This document shows, piece after piece, positions 37,154 through 49,443 of a stretch of 64,000 nt of DNA. Position 1 is the first letter of the stretch; each line of letters starts with the position of its first letter. The notes under the pieces were generated by a model. It made no database searches. It worked only from the letters and a program-made list of their open reading frames with translations, and had not been told where the DNA came from. The DNA comes from Basidiobolus meristosporus CBS 931.73 (taxonomy: Eukaryota > Basidiobolomycota > Basidiobolomycetes > Basidiobolales > Basidiobolaceae), in NCBI GenBank assembly GCA_002104905.1, contig MCFE01000320.1, positions 31,521-95,520 on the forward strand, written 5' to 3'. Both the position numbers and the translations under genes were made by a program.

Positions 37154-39989
37154 ATGTCCGGTGATCGTCAAGAAAGATCCGTTTCACGTTCTCGCGGAGA
37201 ATACCTTTCCGACGAAGAAAACTTTTACCGTGGCTCACGGGAGAAGTTCCGACGTGAGCGCCGTAGTAGCCGGGAAAGGGGGTACGACAGACCTAGAGGC
37301 GAAAGAAAAGACTACAGTAGAAGCAGAAGTAGAAGCCCCATAAATAGAGGTAGGAGGTTATGCAATCTCGTGAGAAAGTGTTGTTTCTGATCTGTGCATG
37401 AAGAGCGTCGGTATCGCCGTTCTCCCTCTCCAAGACGGGACAGAGATAGAGACAGACGGATCGAAGCAGATAGAGATGGAGATCACTATATACCCAATTA
37501 CAATAGAGATGGTTATGTCCCTGCTCCTCGCTACGGTAATAACCCTGAGGCCAATGGGTCCCAGTTTGGTTCGGGAGGAAACTATTCCTTCGGGGGGCCA
37601 GGCTCCATGATGGGCGAGGGTGCAGGCGGCGCGTTCCCACGAGGCAGAAGAGGCTCCAGGTAAGTTCGCATGGGTGATCGCAGATGACCGGTTGAATTCT
37701 TACACACTTTCACTACAGAAACCAGGACTACGATGATTACTATGGCGATTTGGATAACCCTGGTGGTGACCCGTTCTATTCGGATGACTTCAACGGGAAC
37801 CCTCCGGGCCCTGGGAACGCGTTTATGGGAAACAAGTATGTGTTCGGCTCCCTGTTGTCAACCCTAACCCTAACCCTAAACGAACCCTTTTCTCAGGCCA
37901 CACTCCATCGACCCCAACAAGCTTGACACCCTCGTGTCTTTCAAGCATTTCTCTGACTGGGTCAACTCTCAAGATCCTGGCGCCCGGCACCACGAAGACG
38001 AACTCGAGAGAAGATACGCGATTTACAAGGAGAACTTTAATGTGCGCCAACTCAACAACTTTTTCGAGCAACACAAGAACAGCGATTGGTTTCGGGAAAG
38101 ATACCACCCGAAGCTTAGCCTGGAACGCAAAAATGAGATCAAGCAACTCAAGAAGAAGCTGTACGAGCAATTTGTTGACGACTTGAATTCTGGAAAATAC
38201 GATGATATCAATCTGGATGACAGTCGCAATACCGATGCTACCAAGGGGACCGAGCACAAATCGGACGAGAAGCTGGAGTCTGAGGAATCGTCCGAGAGTA
38301 AGCCAGCTGACCCCATGGCTAACGAGGAAAACAGCAATACGTTGTTCATAAAGAGTGTGCCCCCCAGCATTAGCCGCGAGCAGGTAGTCAAGTTGTGCGA
38401 AACGGTGGATGGCTTCTCCTATCTTTCACTTTCGGAACCAAACCCTCAGAAGAAATATCATAGACTTGGTTGGATTGTGTTCAAAGAGGGCAGTAACATT
38501 CAGGAGGCATTTGAGGCATTAAACAAGTCCAAAATCGACGAATTCCAATTCCATCTGGCCCTCCATAAGCACCAGCTCACCACTCGCCCCCGTGTTGCTC
38601 CCCATATCGCCAACACACCAGAGAGACTTCGCCATGACGAGGAAAAAGTACGGAAACTGGTTGACCTGCTTGACCAGGAGGCACAGGAAGGCTTCGAGGG
38701 GGGCCGTCTTGTCCGCGAAAGATTAGCAGTGATCGAGACCCAAAACGAGAATCAAATGGCCGACGGGGATGATAGCGAACTTGTAAGATGCATTTTTTCT
38801 TCGTGTTGCCCCCGGAAGACTGCCTCTAACTTTCTTATGTAGCTGCCTACCAAGAGGTCTTTGGATTTGCATATGGAATACCTACGCAAAGTCCATCTAT
38901 TCTGCTATTACTGCGGCATTGAGGCCGACAGTCTGGAGGAATTCACAAGAAAATGCGTGGAAAGACATCTTCGTAAGACCACCCCAGAGCCAGCCACTAA
39001 CAGTGCAACAGGCAAGCCAAATAACAATGGTAAGTGTGCCTTTACGTAGCCATCCTATAGCAGCGGCTGACCTCGACCCACAGGCCAGACATGGATCAAG
39101 AATTTGGACAAGAAGATTGATATGCGCCTGAGTGACTATTCCCCCACCGAGATCGAAAAGATCGGAGGAAAGAACCCTGAAAGGTAAGCCAGCCATTGGA
39201 GCCGTCGACCATTTGGTCATTTCACTCACCATCGGTTCTTAGCGAACTTGACAAATTCACCCAGAAGAACGTGAACAAGGTGGATGAAGGAAGATACCGC
39301 TGTAGTCTGTGCAACAAGCTGTTCAAAGGGGAGGAGTTTGTAAAGAAGCACATTGGCCATAAGCATCCGGAGAACTTTGCCGAGATATCTGAGGAGGTAA
39401 TGCACCATCTTAAGCACGCATTCGGCCCATATGTACTGACACAGACTTTAGGTGGATTATTACAACAACTATGTCCGTGATCCATTCCATATCACTCTGC
39501 CAAGCACCACCAACGCCCCCGGCGCCATCGGAGCTCCCGGGGCGCCCGGTGGCCCTGGTATGCCGGGCTTCTTCCCGTTCATGCAACCACCCAACAACTT
39601 CATGTCGCCAGGTTTTGGTAAATACTGCACGCAGCTGACCCCGCGACTTGATGAACCAACTAACGCAATTACCATCGAACATAGGTATGAACATGCCGTT
39701 CATTCCCCAGGCTGCAGCTGTTGGAACACCAATGCATCAAATCCCAAGAATCGGATTCGATACGCCACGCGGCCGCGGGGCCGGTGGGCGTGTGCTTTTC
39801 GGATCGGCAGATAGGAACAAGAAGACTCCAGGAGCACCTGTGTAAGTGGACACGGGGACCAATTCTGCATGCTCAACACTAATCTCGATGCATTACAGCG
39901 ACCGCTTACCGGTGGACCCACGTCAAGTCAAGTCCTATGTAGACTTGGATGCGCCTGCCGAAGGAGATGTCGATATTCACTACGGCTAA
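37154..39989 (+). CDS. ARS2: Ars2/Serrate, zinc-finger RNA-processing adaptor
   Basis: In other eukaryotes Ars2/Serrate binds the nuclear cap-binding complex and routes transcripts to processing or decay. The N-terminus (MSGDRQERSVSRSRGE, ATG 37154) is an Arg/Ser-rich tract, followed by Asp/Gly/Asn-rich segments. The SERRATE/Ars2 N-terminal domain starts at PHSIDPNKLDTLVSFKHF, with FERYAIYKENF-type helices. An RRM-like fold follows near TLFIKSVPPSISREQVVKLCE. The C2H2 finger YRCSLCNKLFKGEEFVKKHI-GHKH lies at about 39295-39365. A Gly/Pro-rich tail ends SYVDLDAPAEGDVDIHYG with TAA 39987-39989. At least eight introns are present; one contains a telomere-like CCCTAA tract. It overlaps no neighbour. 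Confidence 0.9.
37860..37880. repeat. Interstitial telomere-like (CCCTAA)3 inside an Ars2 intron
   Basis: Three CCCTAA units sit between the GTATGTGTT donor near 37836 and the TTTTCTCAG acceptor near 37898. The C-rich strand is in the sense direction, i.e. reversed relative to the telomere of this arm. Confidence 0.9.
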
Positions 39990-40556
39990 ACAGCCCAAAA
40001 CAATGCCAGCTTTTAAAAACCCCCTAGAAAGTCTTATCGGTTCAGTTGCCCAGCGTGTCTTGGGAACTAGCCTCTCCTTCACAATTGACCTGGCCTGGGT
40101 CACGTGTAGCATATATTATTATTAGTTCTTAAAGCGTCCTGTTCTATTGTCTCTTATTTTGAAATTGCGCATTTGAAACCAATTCGTCATCTTGTATGCT
40201 TTCTTTCGTACAGTAAAGCTTCCATCCAACCTACCATCGATCATCGTCCCCGAAGCTCCATTGCGGGCTTATCATGTCTTATATGTAGACCACGCTAGCT
40301 GGATGATCTGTTTAGAACACTCCGAATGGTTCATTGTCTAGTCCTTTCAACTAGTCAATCTTTTGCGTTATCAATCTACATCGAAAAAATTCCGATCTCG
40401 CCCAATGGGGTAAGGGAACAACAGTAGCTCGAAGAGAATATTTGAATATGGCTAATCAGGGTTGGCCCATCGGTTTGCACGTGATCCTCGTCCAGCAACT
40501 GGCGGGTTGTATTAAAGTCACCGCTGGTGCCTGTTGTGTAACGTTTGCATTTGAAC
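39990..40556. other. Intergenic region between Ars2 and acyl-CoA synthetase
   Basis: It holds the 3' flank of Ars2 and the promoter of the ligase gene. I see no supported ORF or RNA gene. Confidence 0.6.
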
Positions 40557-42137
40557 ATGGCTACACTGACCCAAGCACTCTTTACCCAGACTACCGCACC
40601 TGCAGTTATCATCCCTGCAGGCGGCCCCGCTCTGTCTTATGCTGAGCTTGCCGAGCAAGTTCGCTCCTTCCAAAAGCAGCTCAGCAGCGCTGGGTTGAAG
40701 CCCGGGGATGCTGTCTCCATGGCGCTCGTGAATTCGCTGGAATTCGTGGTTGCCTTCTTCGGTATCACTGGAGCCAGAATGATTTCCGCCCCCTTGAACC
40801 CCAATTACTCGGAGGCTGAATTCTCCTTCTACCTCGAGGATTCCAAGAGCAAGGTTCTCCTGGTCCACGCTGGTTGGACCAAGGAGCAGAAGCCAGCCGT
40901 TCGCGCTGCCGCCAAGTTTAACGTTGCCGTGTACGAAATCGGCTGGTCCAAGGAGCAGAGCCGCATCCTTATCCGTCATACAGCCGGCCCTAAGGCGAGT
41001 GGCGTTGATCTCAGCACTTTGGAGGCTTGTCCCGACGATGTGGCTTTGTTGTTGCATACCTCCGGAACTACAGGAAGACCCAAGGGTAAGCTATCCGAAG
41101 AGATGGAAGGGGCTTGATGATGTACTAATCGTGTTGTATCAATAGGTGTACCACTTACCCACAGAAATATCACCAGAACAATGGGCAACGTTATCAGAAC
41201 ATACGATCTACGCAGCACAGACTGCACCTACCTCGTCATGCCACTCTTCCATGTCCACGGTATGGTGTGCGGATTGCTGTCGTCGTTGAAATCCGGCGGT
41301 ACCGTCGTCATTCCACCCAAATTCTCGGCCACCGTTTTCTGGGACCAATTCATCGAGCATGGATGTACTTGGTACACGGCTGTGCCCACCATCCACCAAA
41401 TCCTCCTTCGCCACCCCGGCCCCAAGACCAAGTCCAAGATCCGCTTCATCCGTTCCTGCTCATCCTCCCTCGCCCCGGCCACTTTCGAGCAAATCGAAAA
41501 GGCCTTCCAAGTCCCAGTACTTGAGGCCTACGCTATGACCGAGGCCGCTCATCAAATGACCTCCAACCCTCTGCCACCTGCCACCCGCAAGCCTGGGTCT
41601 GTCGGTGTCGGACAAGGCGTGCAAATCGCCATCCTTGACGAACAAGGAAACCCAACTGAATTGGGCGAGGTGTGCATCAAGGGCGAGAACGTCACCAAGG
41701 GGTATTTGAACAACCCTGCCGCCAACAAGTCCTCCTTCACACAGGACGGTTGGTTCCGTACCGGAGACCAAGGAAAGATCGATAGCGAAGGCTACCTCTT
41801 CCTCACCGGACGTATCAAGGAGCTGATCAACCGCGGCGGTGAAAAGATCTCCCCACTGGAGGTTGACGGAACCCTTCTTCGCCACCCCAAGTTGGCCGAG
41901 GTCGTGTCTTTCGCTGTCCCCGATGAAATCTACGGACAGGAGGTTCACGCCGCCGCCATCCCCAAGAGCGGCGAGACTGTGACCGAGGCGGAGTTGAAGG
42001 AGTTCTGCAAGAAGACCCTTTCCGACTTCAAGATCCCCAAGAAGTTCTACATCACCGACTTCTTCCCCAAGACCGCCACCGGGAAGATCCAAAGAAGAAT
42101 CGTCTCCGACTACTTCTGCAAGAAGGCCAAATTGTAA
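40557..42137 (+). CDS. PCS60: Peroxisomal AMP-dependent CoA ligase (Pcs60/oxalyl-CoA synthetase-like)
   Basis: It activates a carboxylic acid to its acyl-AMP and then acyl-CoA; Pcs60 and plant AAE3 act on oxalate. Two exons fit: 40557-41085 and 41146-42137, giving 506 aa. The P-loop is LLHTSGTTGRPKG at the intron. Then follow LVMPLFHVHG, the A5 motif YAMTEAAHQM, GWFRTGDQG, the hinge GRIKELINRGGEKISPLEVD, and the catalytic Lys in TATGKIQRR. The C-terminus KAKL ends in AKL, a canonical PTS1, so the enzyme should be peroxisomal. ATG 40557 is used because the stretch just upstream has only a TTG. It lies downstream of Ars2 on the same strand and convergent with the porin. Confidence 0.93.
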
Positions 42138-42317
42138 TCTATATAGAGGACCCATGTATTGTTAAACAACCCAAATAAACAAACGAATGAACTTGGACGT
42201 GGTGATGCGTTATTTATTTAATGAAAATAGAACAGCTCCGATGGGAGTACATCCAACCATTCTCCTTGGTAGTTAAGACATTATGCACTGGGGGTGAATT
42301 TAGCTTGGTGATGAAAT

Positions 42318-43237
42318 TTAGTTCTCGAAAACGACGCTCAAACCGAGCTTGTGGGCATTCTCGTTCAAACGAGCAGTATCGAAGGTACCAGCGACGGAAA
42401 CCTTGACACCACGGCGGATAGCTTGGGTGTAGGCGAGGCCGAGGATACCGGTGTTGTTGATCTTGGCCTTAACGAAGGTATCCTTGTCCAAGAAGTACTT
42501 GGTACCAACCTCAAGGGCAATAGGAGATTGAGGAGCCTTGGAGTCCCAAACGGCCTTGGCACCAGCCTCAACATCAAGGTTGACACGGTGGTAGTAGGAA
42601 GCAGAGAAGACGGAAAGGGCGCTGGTGGCTTGAAGAGTGATGGCGTGGTCAAGGGCAACGTATCCGAGGGTGGCGTTGTACTTGGTAACCTTGGCACCAA
42701 GGGTGTCATAACCAACTTCACCACCAATCAAGATACCGTCTTGGCCAACAACAGCGTCAGCCTGGAAGACGGGACCCTTCAAGAGGTCAACGTTGGCGCG
42801 GGTGAAGACCTTGGGTTGCTTGTATTCCAAGGAGACCTTGACGTTCTTGGAACCAACGGTGGGGAGGAGGGAACCGAAAACATCAACCTTCAAGCCTTGA
42901 ATTTTGTCCTTGATCTCGACTTGGGAGGTGATAAGGTTGCTGGTAGTCCAACCCTCAGTGTAGGTAACACCGTTCTTGACATCGTTGTACTTGCTCTTCA
43001 ACTCGGCATTGATGGCGCCGGTCTTGTTGTCTTGGGCACCGGAAACGGTGAAGGTCTAGGGAAACAGTGATAAGGACCTCGTCTACGACGACAGTGACGC
43101 TAGAGCAAAGCAAAACTTACAACACCGTTGGCAGCGGTGGTCTTGACCTCAAGCTTGACGGCGCCAGTGGGGTAATCTTTGCCCAAAAGGTCGTTGACGG
43201 ATTTGCCGATATCGGAGAAAGGAACAGGGATAGACAT
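42318..43237 (-). CDS. POR1: Mitochondrial outer-membrane porin (VDAC)
   Basis: It is a beta-barrel channel for metabolites across the mitochondrial outer membrane. Two coding exons, 43237-43121 and 43055-42318, give 284 aa, the usual VDAC length. The N-terminal MSIPVPFSDIGKSVNDLLGKDYP forms the pore helix; its KDYP motif is typical. The fungal eukaryotic-porin signature is near the end, followed by ARLNENAHKLGLSVVFEN. Alternating polar/hydrophobic strands run throughout. A probable intron in the 5' UTR lies at 43247-43304 (GTAAAG...TGTACAG), ending 9 bases before the ATG. Codon use is strongly biased to C/G-ending codons, as expected for an abundant protein. Confidence 0.95.
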
Positions 43238-43246
43238 TACGAAAGA

Positions 43247-43304
43247 CTGTACAAGGTTGTTAGTTGGCACGGCGCGGAGCAGCCCATGGTGAGAATGCTT
43301 TACC
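43247..43304 (-). other. Predicted 5' UTR intron of the VDAC gene
   Basis: On the minus strand CACAACAAG is followed by GTAAAG, and 58 bases later by CTAACAACCTTGTACAG and the leader TCTTTCGTA-ATG. Without splicing an upstream ATG (in CACCATGGG, near 43287) would precede the real start. Confidence 0.6.
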
Positions 43305-44348
43305 TTGTTGTGTGAGAGTTAGACTGATGAAACCTGCAGCGGGAGCGACCAAGAATATAAAAAAACTCCACCCAACGCAACCATTGATGGTTGGGTCATT
43401 TGGGACTCAGCTGAGCCAATCACCGTCGTAGTAAGGGTAGGGTTGGATTGCATAGTGGCATAGCATAAATGAGCTAATCATCGCACACCCAATACGCGCC
43501 AATTTCTCATTGCCTGGCCGAGTGAAATCAACTTCCATATCCACCTGTCCACCCCACACAGTATATTGACCATCCACCACCCCAACCGCATCTAATCTAA
43601 ACCCCAGCTGGCAAAATCACCCGAGAGGCTTGTTACACCATCATCCATGTTTCACCTTGCTCGTTTATTTTATTCAACCTGACCAACAAATCCCGGGTCC
43701 AACTTGCTTATTCTAATCAGCTTTAACCAACTAATGCCGATTCTTAATCACCCTCTAGATCGTCACCACCGTGATCGCTGCATCACCCGAATGGGATGGG
43801 ATCAGCTGACCCTTCCCTCACTTCTGGAACCACCGCTGGTCCACAGTAGCTGGGGAGCGAATTGGATTGATGGTTGGTGTAGGTTTCGATCAATGGAATG
43901 AACTTGGGGAAGTTGGATTCTAAAACTGGTTTCTTGATCTTTTAGTTACTTATACCTGGGGACGCACGGCGAGTCCCAGTAGAGTCAGGAATAGCCGATG
44001 GTATAGCCCCATGGTTTTCCCAGCTCCTTGCGGTCCTCACCGAATCAGGATGTTAAGGGACTTGGACATTGAATCCATGGATCGATAACGGAGATTAATA
44101 AATTACTAGGGGCTGTTTTATTACCTTTATATATATGTTATTTTCTTCCCTTGGATCCCATTGGCCCACTCATCCAGGGTTGTTTCCCAAGCTGAGGGAT
44201 TAAAAGGGCCATTACAAACATCGGGCAATCCGCTTTGTCGAGAATACCAAATATCCTTCCCGCCCTGAGTATTACTTTGTAGAGAACATTTGAAATAGAC
44301 TGGGCATTCTCTTTGTTGGATATTGTACACTTACCTTTACAGTTGCAA
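43305..44348. other. Intergenic kilobase with a decayed P-loop gene fragment on the minus strand
   Basis: Most of this stretch shows nothing coding. On the minus strand at about 44076-43960 one frame reads MDSMSKSLNILIR, a TGA stop, then GPQGAGKT followed by MGLYHR. GPQGAGKT is a Walker A motif, and ILI before it is the usual preceding beta strand. Without homologous flanks I treat it as a possible gene relic only. Confidence 0.35.
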
Positions 44349-45352
44349 ATGCACACTTTTGATCTTGTCAACTTCCCGGTGCACGAGACCATCCGTCTAC
44401 TTGCTGGTTTTCTCGACTGCCTGACTTCGGCCAACAATGTCCTTGTTACTCGCACTTTCGATCCAATATTGAAATCTCCAGTCTGCCCCGCCTACACCTC
44501 TTTCCACGCTCGGACGATACCCACCATCGAGATCCACTCATACCTCTCCCGGATCCTGAGGTACTGTCCGTGTCCAAACGAGTGTTTCATATCGCTGCTG
44601 GTATACTTCGATCGGATGGCGAAGGCGTCTACGCAGAAAGAGCCACTCGCCATCAATTCATACAACATCCACCGGTTGCTAATCACCGGTATCATGGTCT
44701 CGACCAAGTTTTTCTCGGACATTTTCTATACCAACTCGCGCTACGGCAAGGTAATGACCCGGACTTTTATCTACATATCCTTGGCTCTGTCTAACGGTTG
44801 TTTTTGAATTTTGAAAAGGTGGGCGGGCTCCCTATTCAAGAGTTGAACCATTTAGAAATGGAGTTTCTCGCCATGAATGATTTCTCTTTAAACGTGTCGG
44901 TGGAGGAACTTCAGTTGTATGCCAACCAGCTGCTTAGACACTCCATGAAGACCACCTCCACTACTAGTATACTTAATCCTCCCCAGGCTTTGGCCTATTC
45001 CCAGCCAAGCCCAATCAGAAAACGCGCTCTTTCAAGGACTTCCATCGAGGAGGCTGATGTAGAATTTGCCACTCGGACTCCACCCATCACACCTTCTCCA
45101 CCCGACAGGCCGGCGAACGAGAGGAAGCTCCATCGTCCAGTCCTGCCCTCGATCAATTCCATCACTTCCTCCCTGCCCATCAGGGGCGGTGCTCGCTGGG
45201 GAAGAAATATGTCGAGAAGCCTAGACAGCCGTCCAGCCTTTCCAGTCGGAAGCTTCGGATATCGCGAGACGAGCTGCAATTTCCTAAGCGATGCCATTCC
45301 TTCGCCTCAATCGGATCTTGAATATTGGAGCGGAGCCATGAAGTCATTATGA
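44349..45352 (+). CDS. Pho80/Pcl-family cyclin
   Basis: It is a regulatory partner of a Pho85-type cyclin-dependent kinase, acting in phosphate or carbon signalling or morphogenesis. Exons 44349-44750 and 44819-45352 give 311 aa. The cyclin box spans about residues 30-185: IPTIEIHSYLSRILRYCPCPNECFISLLVYFDRM, INSYNIHRLLITGIMVSTKFFSDIFYTNSRYGKVGGL, and LNHLEMEFLAMNDFSLNVSVEEL. The motif FYTNSRYGKVGGL is characteristic of the family. The intron lies inside that motif. The C-terminal 120 residues are Ser/Pro-rich with several SP/TP sites, likely disordered. Upstream in-frame TTG codons are not used; ATG 44349 is the first ATG in the frame. Confidence 0.9.
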
Positions 45353-45979
45353 GCCAGCGATTACCAAGAACAATTTTGAAGTACTACATACTTTTTAGCC
45401 ACCTTTCTCAAGTGTACATTTTTCATCACTTTGGGCGTATATTGCCTTTCGCTTCCTTATCCCCCACCATCCTGAGTAAAACATCATCGCAAATCATCCA
45501 CATGTTGTATAGAGCCGACCCCCTTTGGTGTGTGCGATTGTTTGATACTCGGCCAACCCCTAAACAAGCAATCCTCCACCCCTTTTTGTATCAGATAGAT
45601 ATGCCATTTTTGGATGGCAGAGTAACTAAAGCTTGTTTACTTACGCACTCTTCAGCCTCATTCTCATCCCAACCCCAAACTTTGGATGAGTAATAAATAT
45701 CCAATTCACCAATCTGAGAGCCAGCGAGGTTATGCAAGATGATTAGGGTCAGCCGCCAATTATGCAAGTTGTCGTATCCCTATTCACATATTTATCCAGC
45801 TGATGTCGTAGTCCATTCATGCCGGTCATGGTAGTCTCGACGATCAATCGGATTACTGTGCTGGAGCGAGTAAGGTGCGAGGCACGCTTCACATAGTACC
45901 TTGACCACCTTCCTTGACCTGTGCTCGTCTCCACCGATCTTTCAACTACCCTTTCGCCCAGTACATACCTTCTTCAAAT
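45353..45979. other. Intergenic region upstream of VPS51
   Basis: I see no recognisable gene. A further 5' exon of VPS51 could lie here, because Vps51 proteins often have 20-60 residues before the conserved start. Confidence 0.45.
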
Positions 45980-48900
45980 ATGGAGGAGAACTTCAGTGTA
46001 TCAGAGACTTTCCAGAAGATGGTGAAAAAAGATTCCCTCATCGAGCTAATCAACAAAGACAACCAATTGGTCGCAGGTACCCTTCCACCCCGCTCCGTGG
46101 GCTCGCGACCGCCTCTAACGTTTGGTTCGACCGTTTTCTAGAGATAAGGCAGCTCGACGGGGACATGAAGACTTTGGTGTACGAGAATTACAACAGTTTC
46201 ATCACGGCCACAGAGACCCTGGGGAAGGTTCTTAAACCACTCTAGACCACATTTCTTGTAACGTTCTATTAAGCAGTTCGACCCCTTCTGGCAGATGAAA
46301 AACAACACCAACAACATGGACGCCGAGATGACCCAGTTGCGTGAACGCATGTCGCGCATCACCGCTCGTTCCACCCAGATGAACGGGGAGCTTAAGGAGA
46401 AACGGCAGCAGATTAAGCAGCTGTCAGGCGTTCATAACTTGCTTAAAAAGGTTAGCCACCCAGTGGATACGCGGGTGTTATGTACGCCTTTCCCTCGCAA
46501 TAAACTAATGTTTGAGTTGACTCCAGTTGCAATTTATCTTTGAACTGCCCAAAAGACTAAACGAGTGCGTGGGCCAAGCACTGTACCCCCAGGCTATTTT
46601 GTATCACGCTAGAACCATAGATTTGCTGTCACATTACAAACACCTCTCCGTATTCTCGGGTATCGAGGAGGAATGTCGGGCAATAATGGACCAAGTGGAG
46701 CAAGTGGTGAAGGGGCGACTCGAGGATGAGAGTGTAAGTGGCATGCAGAATCCTAACCATCGTTCGAGGCATGTTGACATTGTGTATGTTTAGGCTACGT
46801 TGGAAGAGATAACCGAGTGTATTGGAATGCTCATTGGTCTTGGCAGAGATCCCAAGGAGGCACTGTGGAGGAAATATCTGACATTGTAATCCCATCTCAC
46901 ATCATCAGTTCCCTGCCCATCTCACCCGTGCTAACCGCTCCCCCTCCTAGCGGCTCGGCGAGGCTCAGAAAAGTCAAGGAGAACATGGTTTTGCAGTTAC
47001 CAGGCATCGGTAGTGAGCAGAAGCCAGGCTCAGACAAATCTCAGGTGTATCTGGACAAACTCACCTTTGTCAACGATACCCTGCTGAAGCAAACATCCTT
47101 GTTCATGGAGCGCTTTCACGAGTATTTCCTGGGGAAGAAGGTGTCTGACAAGTCGAGCGAGCAAATCACAAGCCAGTTCCAAAGCAGTCTGGATTCTGCC
47201 GTAAGTAATGGCTCACGTAGCCTTGATGTCTAGCTGCGGTTGACAAGTTTCATCACCCAGGAACGCGCCCAGGCCAAAGAGGATCTGGTCGCCACCACCA
47301 ACTCTATCATCGGGGAGTATTTCGAGATCATCGAGCAGCTGCTGGTCCTTCCGGTAAGTTTCCAGCGTAGTTGATACTTGGCCACCAGAGATCCTCATAC
47401 TGTATGGAATCAGCATCACCTGACTGAGATCGATCCACACGTTTATGTCGACGTTCTGAGCAAATTCGAGCAAGACATCGTCAATTCGGAGACCTTATGC
47501 AACAACGGGAACGTAGACGCCCGCGCCAAATCCATCCTCCAAGTCTGGATCAAGAAGCTAGTCCGGGGAATTTTCGCGAACGTCGAGAGGGATCTGATTG
47601 GTAGGCTTCTGTGCAGCCATGCGTGCATGCATCCACATTCACCAGTTACTTTCAGCGAAATTCGCCAGCCCGCCCGCAGACGACCACCTAAGCAGCCACA
47701 CCAATCTCCAGGAATTAATCTCCGATAACCGGGAGTGGCTCTCTGACAAGCTGTTGGGCCAATGCCTGCCCATATTTACGGTAAAGCCCACTCTGCATAC
47801 CACAAGAGTGTGACAAAGCCCCTAACCCCAGCTACTGAACACCAGGCAATTCTAAGCTCTGAGGCAGCATTTGTCAAACGCCCAGGCGGCAGCGAGCAGT
47901 TCATCGACATCATCGGAAAGGGGCTGCGGGATTTCTGGGAGTTTTCCTTCCAGGGCCTCAGGGTAAGTGAGCGTAGAGCCGATCAACGACGGGCGGGCTA
48001 ATTCATTGGGCTTTCTAGTACCACCAGTACCCTTCTCAGATCCGGTTGGCCCTTGCCCGGTTTTCCTCAGACTGTGGAGCATATAGCGTCTCCAACATAT
48101 TTGAAGCGTACCTCCAGAGGATCTACTGCAAGGATTCCGATTCTTCCGAGTGGAACTATGCCCAGGCCAGCTATCTGGAGGATGCAAGCCTGTTGCTGTC
48201 AGATTACCGCGGAGTGGTGAACCTGTGCATGGATTACTCTCAGGTCTGCTTTATCTGCGGGCTATCGAACTCGTGTCGAGGCTAACCTCTTTCTTCAGCT
48301 ATTTCTTAAGGAATACGTGGAGAGCGTGGCCACCGAGCTGTCAACCAAGGTCAACGCCGCCATCGAAGATTCTGATTGGCTGAATCATCCAACAAACTCC
48401 ACCACCGTCACATCCGCGTGGGAGGTGATCTTTTCCCAACTAGCTGACATCGAGGGTAGCATTGTCCTGCTGTACCCGGATATCAGCGATGAGGCCTCCT
48501 TTACCGACAGTAGAATAAGCTCAGGTAATGATATTCGACGATTACTCTGAACAAGGGTCAGGAGATTAACTTTGCTCTGGATTCCAGAATCTAGTCGACG
48601 TGCTCCCAGCGTAGCCTCGTCCCACAGACCGGCCAGCGTCATCTCGATGCAGCGCAACACCGCTGCCGACCTCTCGAATCAAGCGTCGCCCTCACTTAGC
48701 TCAGCTTCCAGCCTAAAAGTTGGCTTGGGCTCATCTCCACCCAACGATTTCCCAGAAAACCCACAGCTGTTCAACTACATTGACAAGTTGTTCATGGAAC
48801 GGATCGAGGTCTTCGGAAAGGTGGAGCCTACCAAGGCGGGTATCCTCACCGGAGTCCTGAAGATTGTATTGAAGGTAAGAAGCTGCCTCCACCCGCCCCC

Positions 48901-49221
48901 TCTTGCTCATGACTAATCCACGTGCAGGCTGCTGCCGAAACCGCTCGACTCTCCACGTTCGGTAAGGGTGGCTACCAGCAGATTCAGTTGGATGCCGAGT
49001 TCCTTAAAAGTAAGGTGGTCCGAATGCTTCCCAACTCGAGGTAATTTATGCCAGAGGCCTGATTAGCCGTGAAACCCATCTAATCTCTCTCCAGCATCCT
49101 GAAAACCCTGATCGAGGAGCTCACCACCAGCGCATATGCAAGATGTGTCGATCCGGCACCCATCGATCGCTCTATGCGGTTTAGCGGATTGCCCAGTATA
49201 GAAGACACCGCCACCCCGTAA
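45980..49221 (+). CDS. VPS51: Vps51 subunit of the GARP/EARP tethering complex
   Basis: Vps51 is part of the complex that tethers endosome-derived vesicles at the trans-Golgi network. The conserved N-terminal region reads MEENFSVSETFQKMVKKDSL, IELINKDNQLVAEIRQLD, GDMKTLVYENYNSFITATET, then MKNNTNNMDAEMTQLRERM and IKQLSGVHNLLKKLQFIFEL, joined across introns; the intron after LGK ends at TTCTGGCAG near 46282. Long helical segments follow (SVFSGIEEECRAIMDQVEQV, QVYLDKLTFVNDTLLKQ) to the C-terminus SGLPSIEDTATP with TAA 49219-49221. About ten introns are present. The start is the ATG before FSVSETF; a more upstream exon cannot be excluded. Confidence 0.87.
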
Positions 49222-49254
49222 TCCCCACCTCAATCACGATCCCGATTAATCGCT

Positions 49255-49362
49255 AATTCCAGTACAAATAATACCATCAATAAATCAGTATCTCCAGCAC
49301 CAGTAATTCCTTCAACAAATCAGTATCTGCAGTACAAACAATCCCATCATAAATCAGTTTCA
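49255..49362. repeat. Imperfect tandem repeat downstream of VPS51
   Basis: Three diverged copies of a roughly 40-base unit containing AATCAGTATCTCCAGYACMA run in sequence between VPS51 and the next gene. There is no coding potential. Confidence 0.6.
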
Positions 49363-49443
49363 TGTGCGTCAACGTGCGATGGAAGGTGATTTTACTTTGG
49401 ACTTTACAAGGGAAGGGTATCTGTACATGTGATGGCCTCTTTT

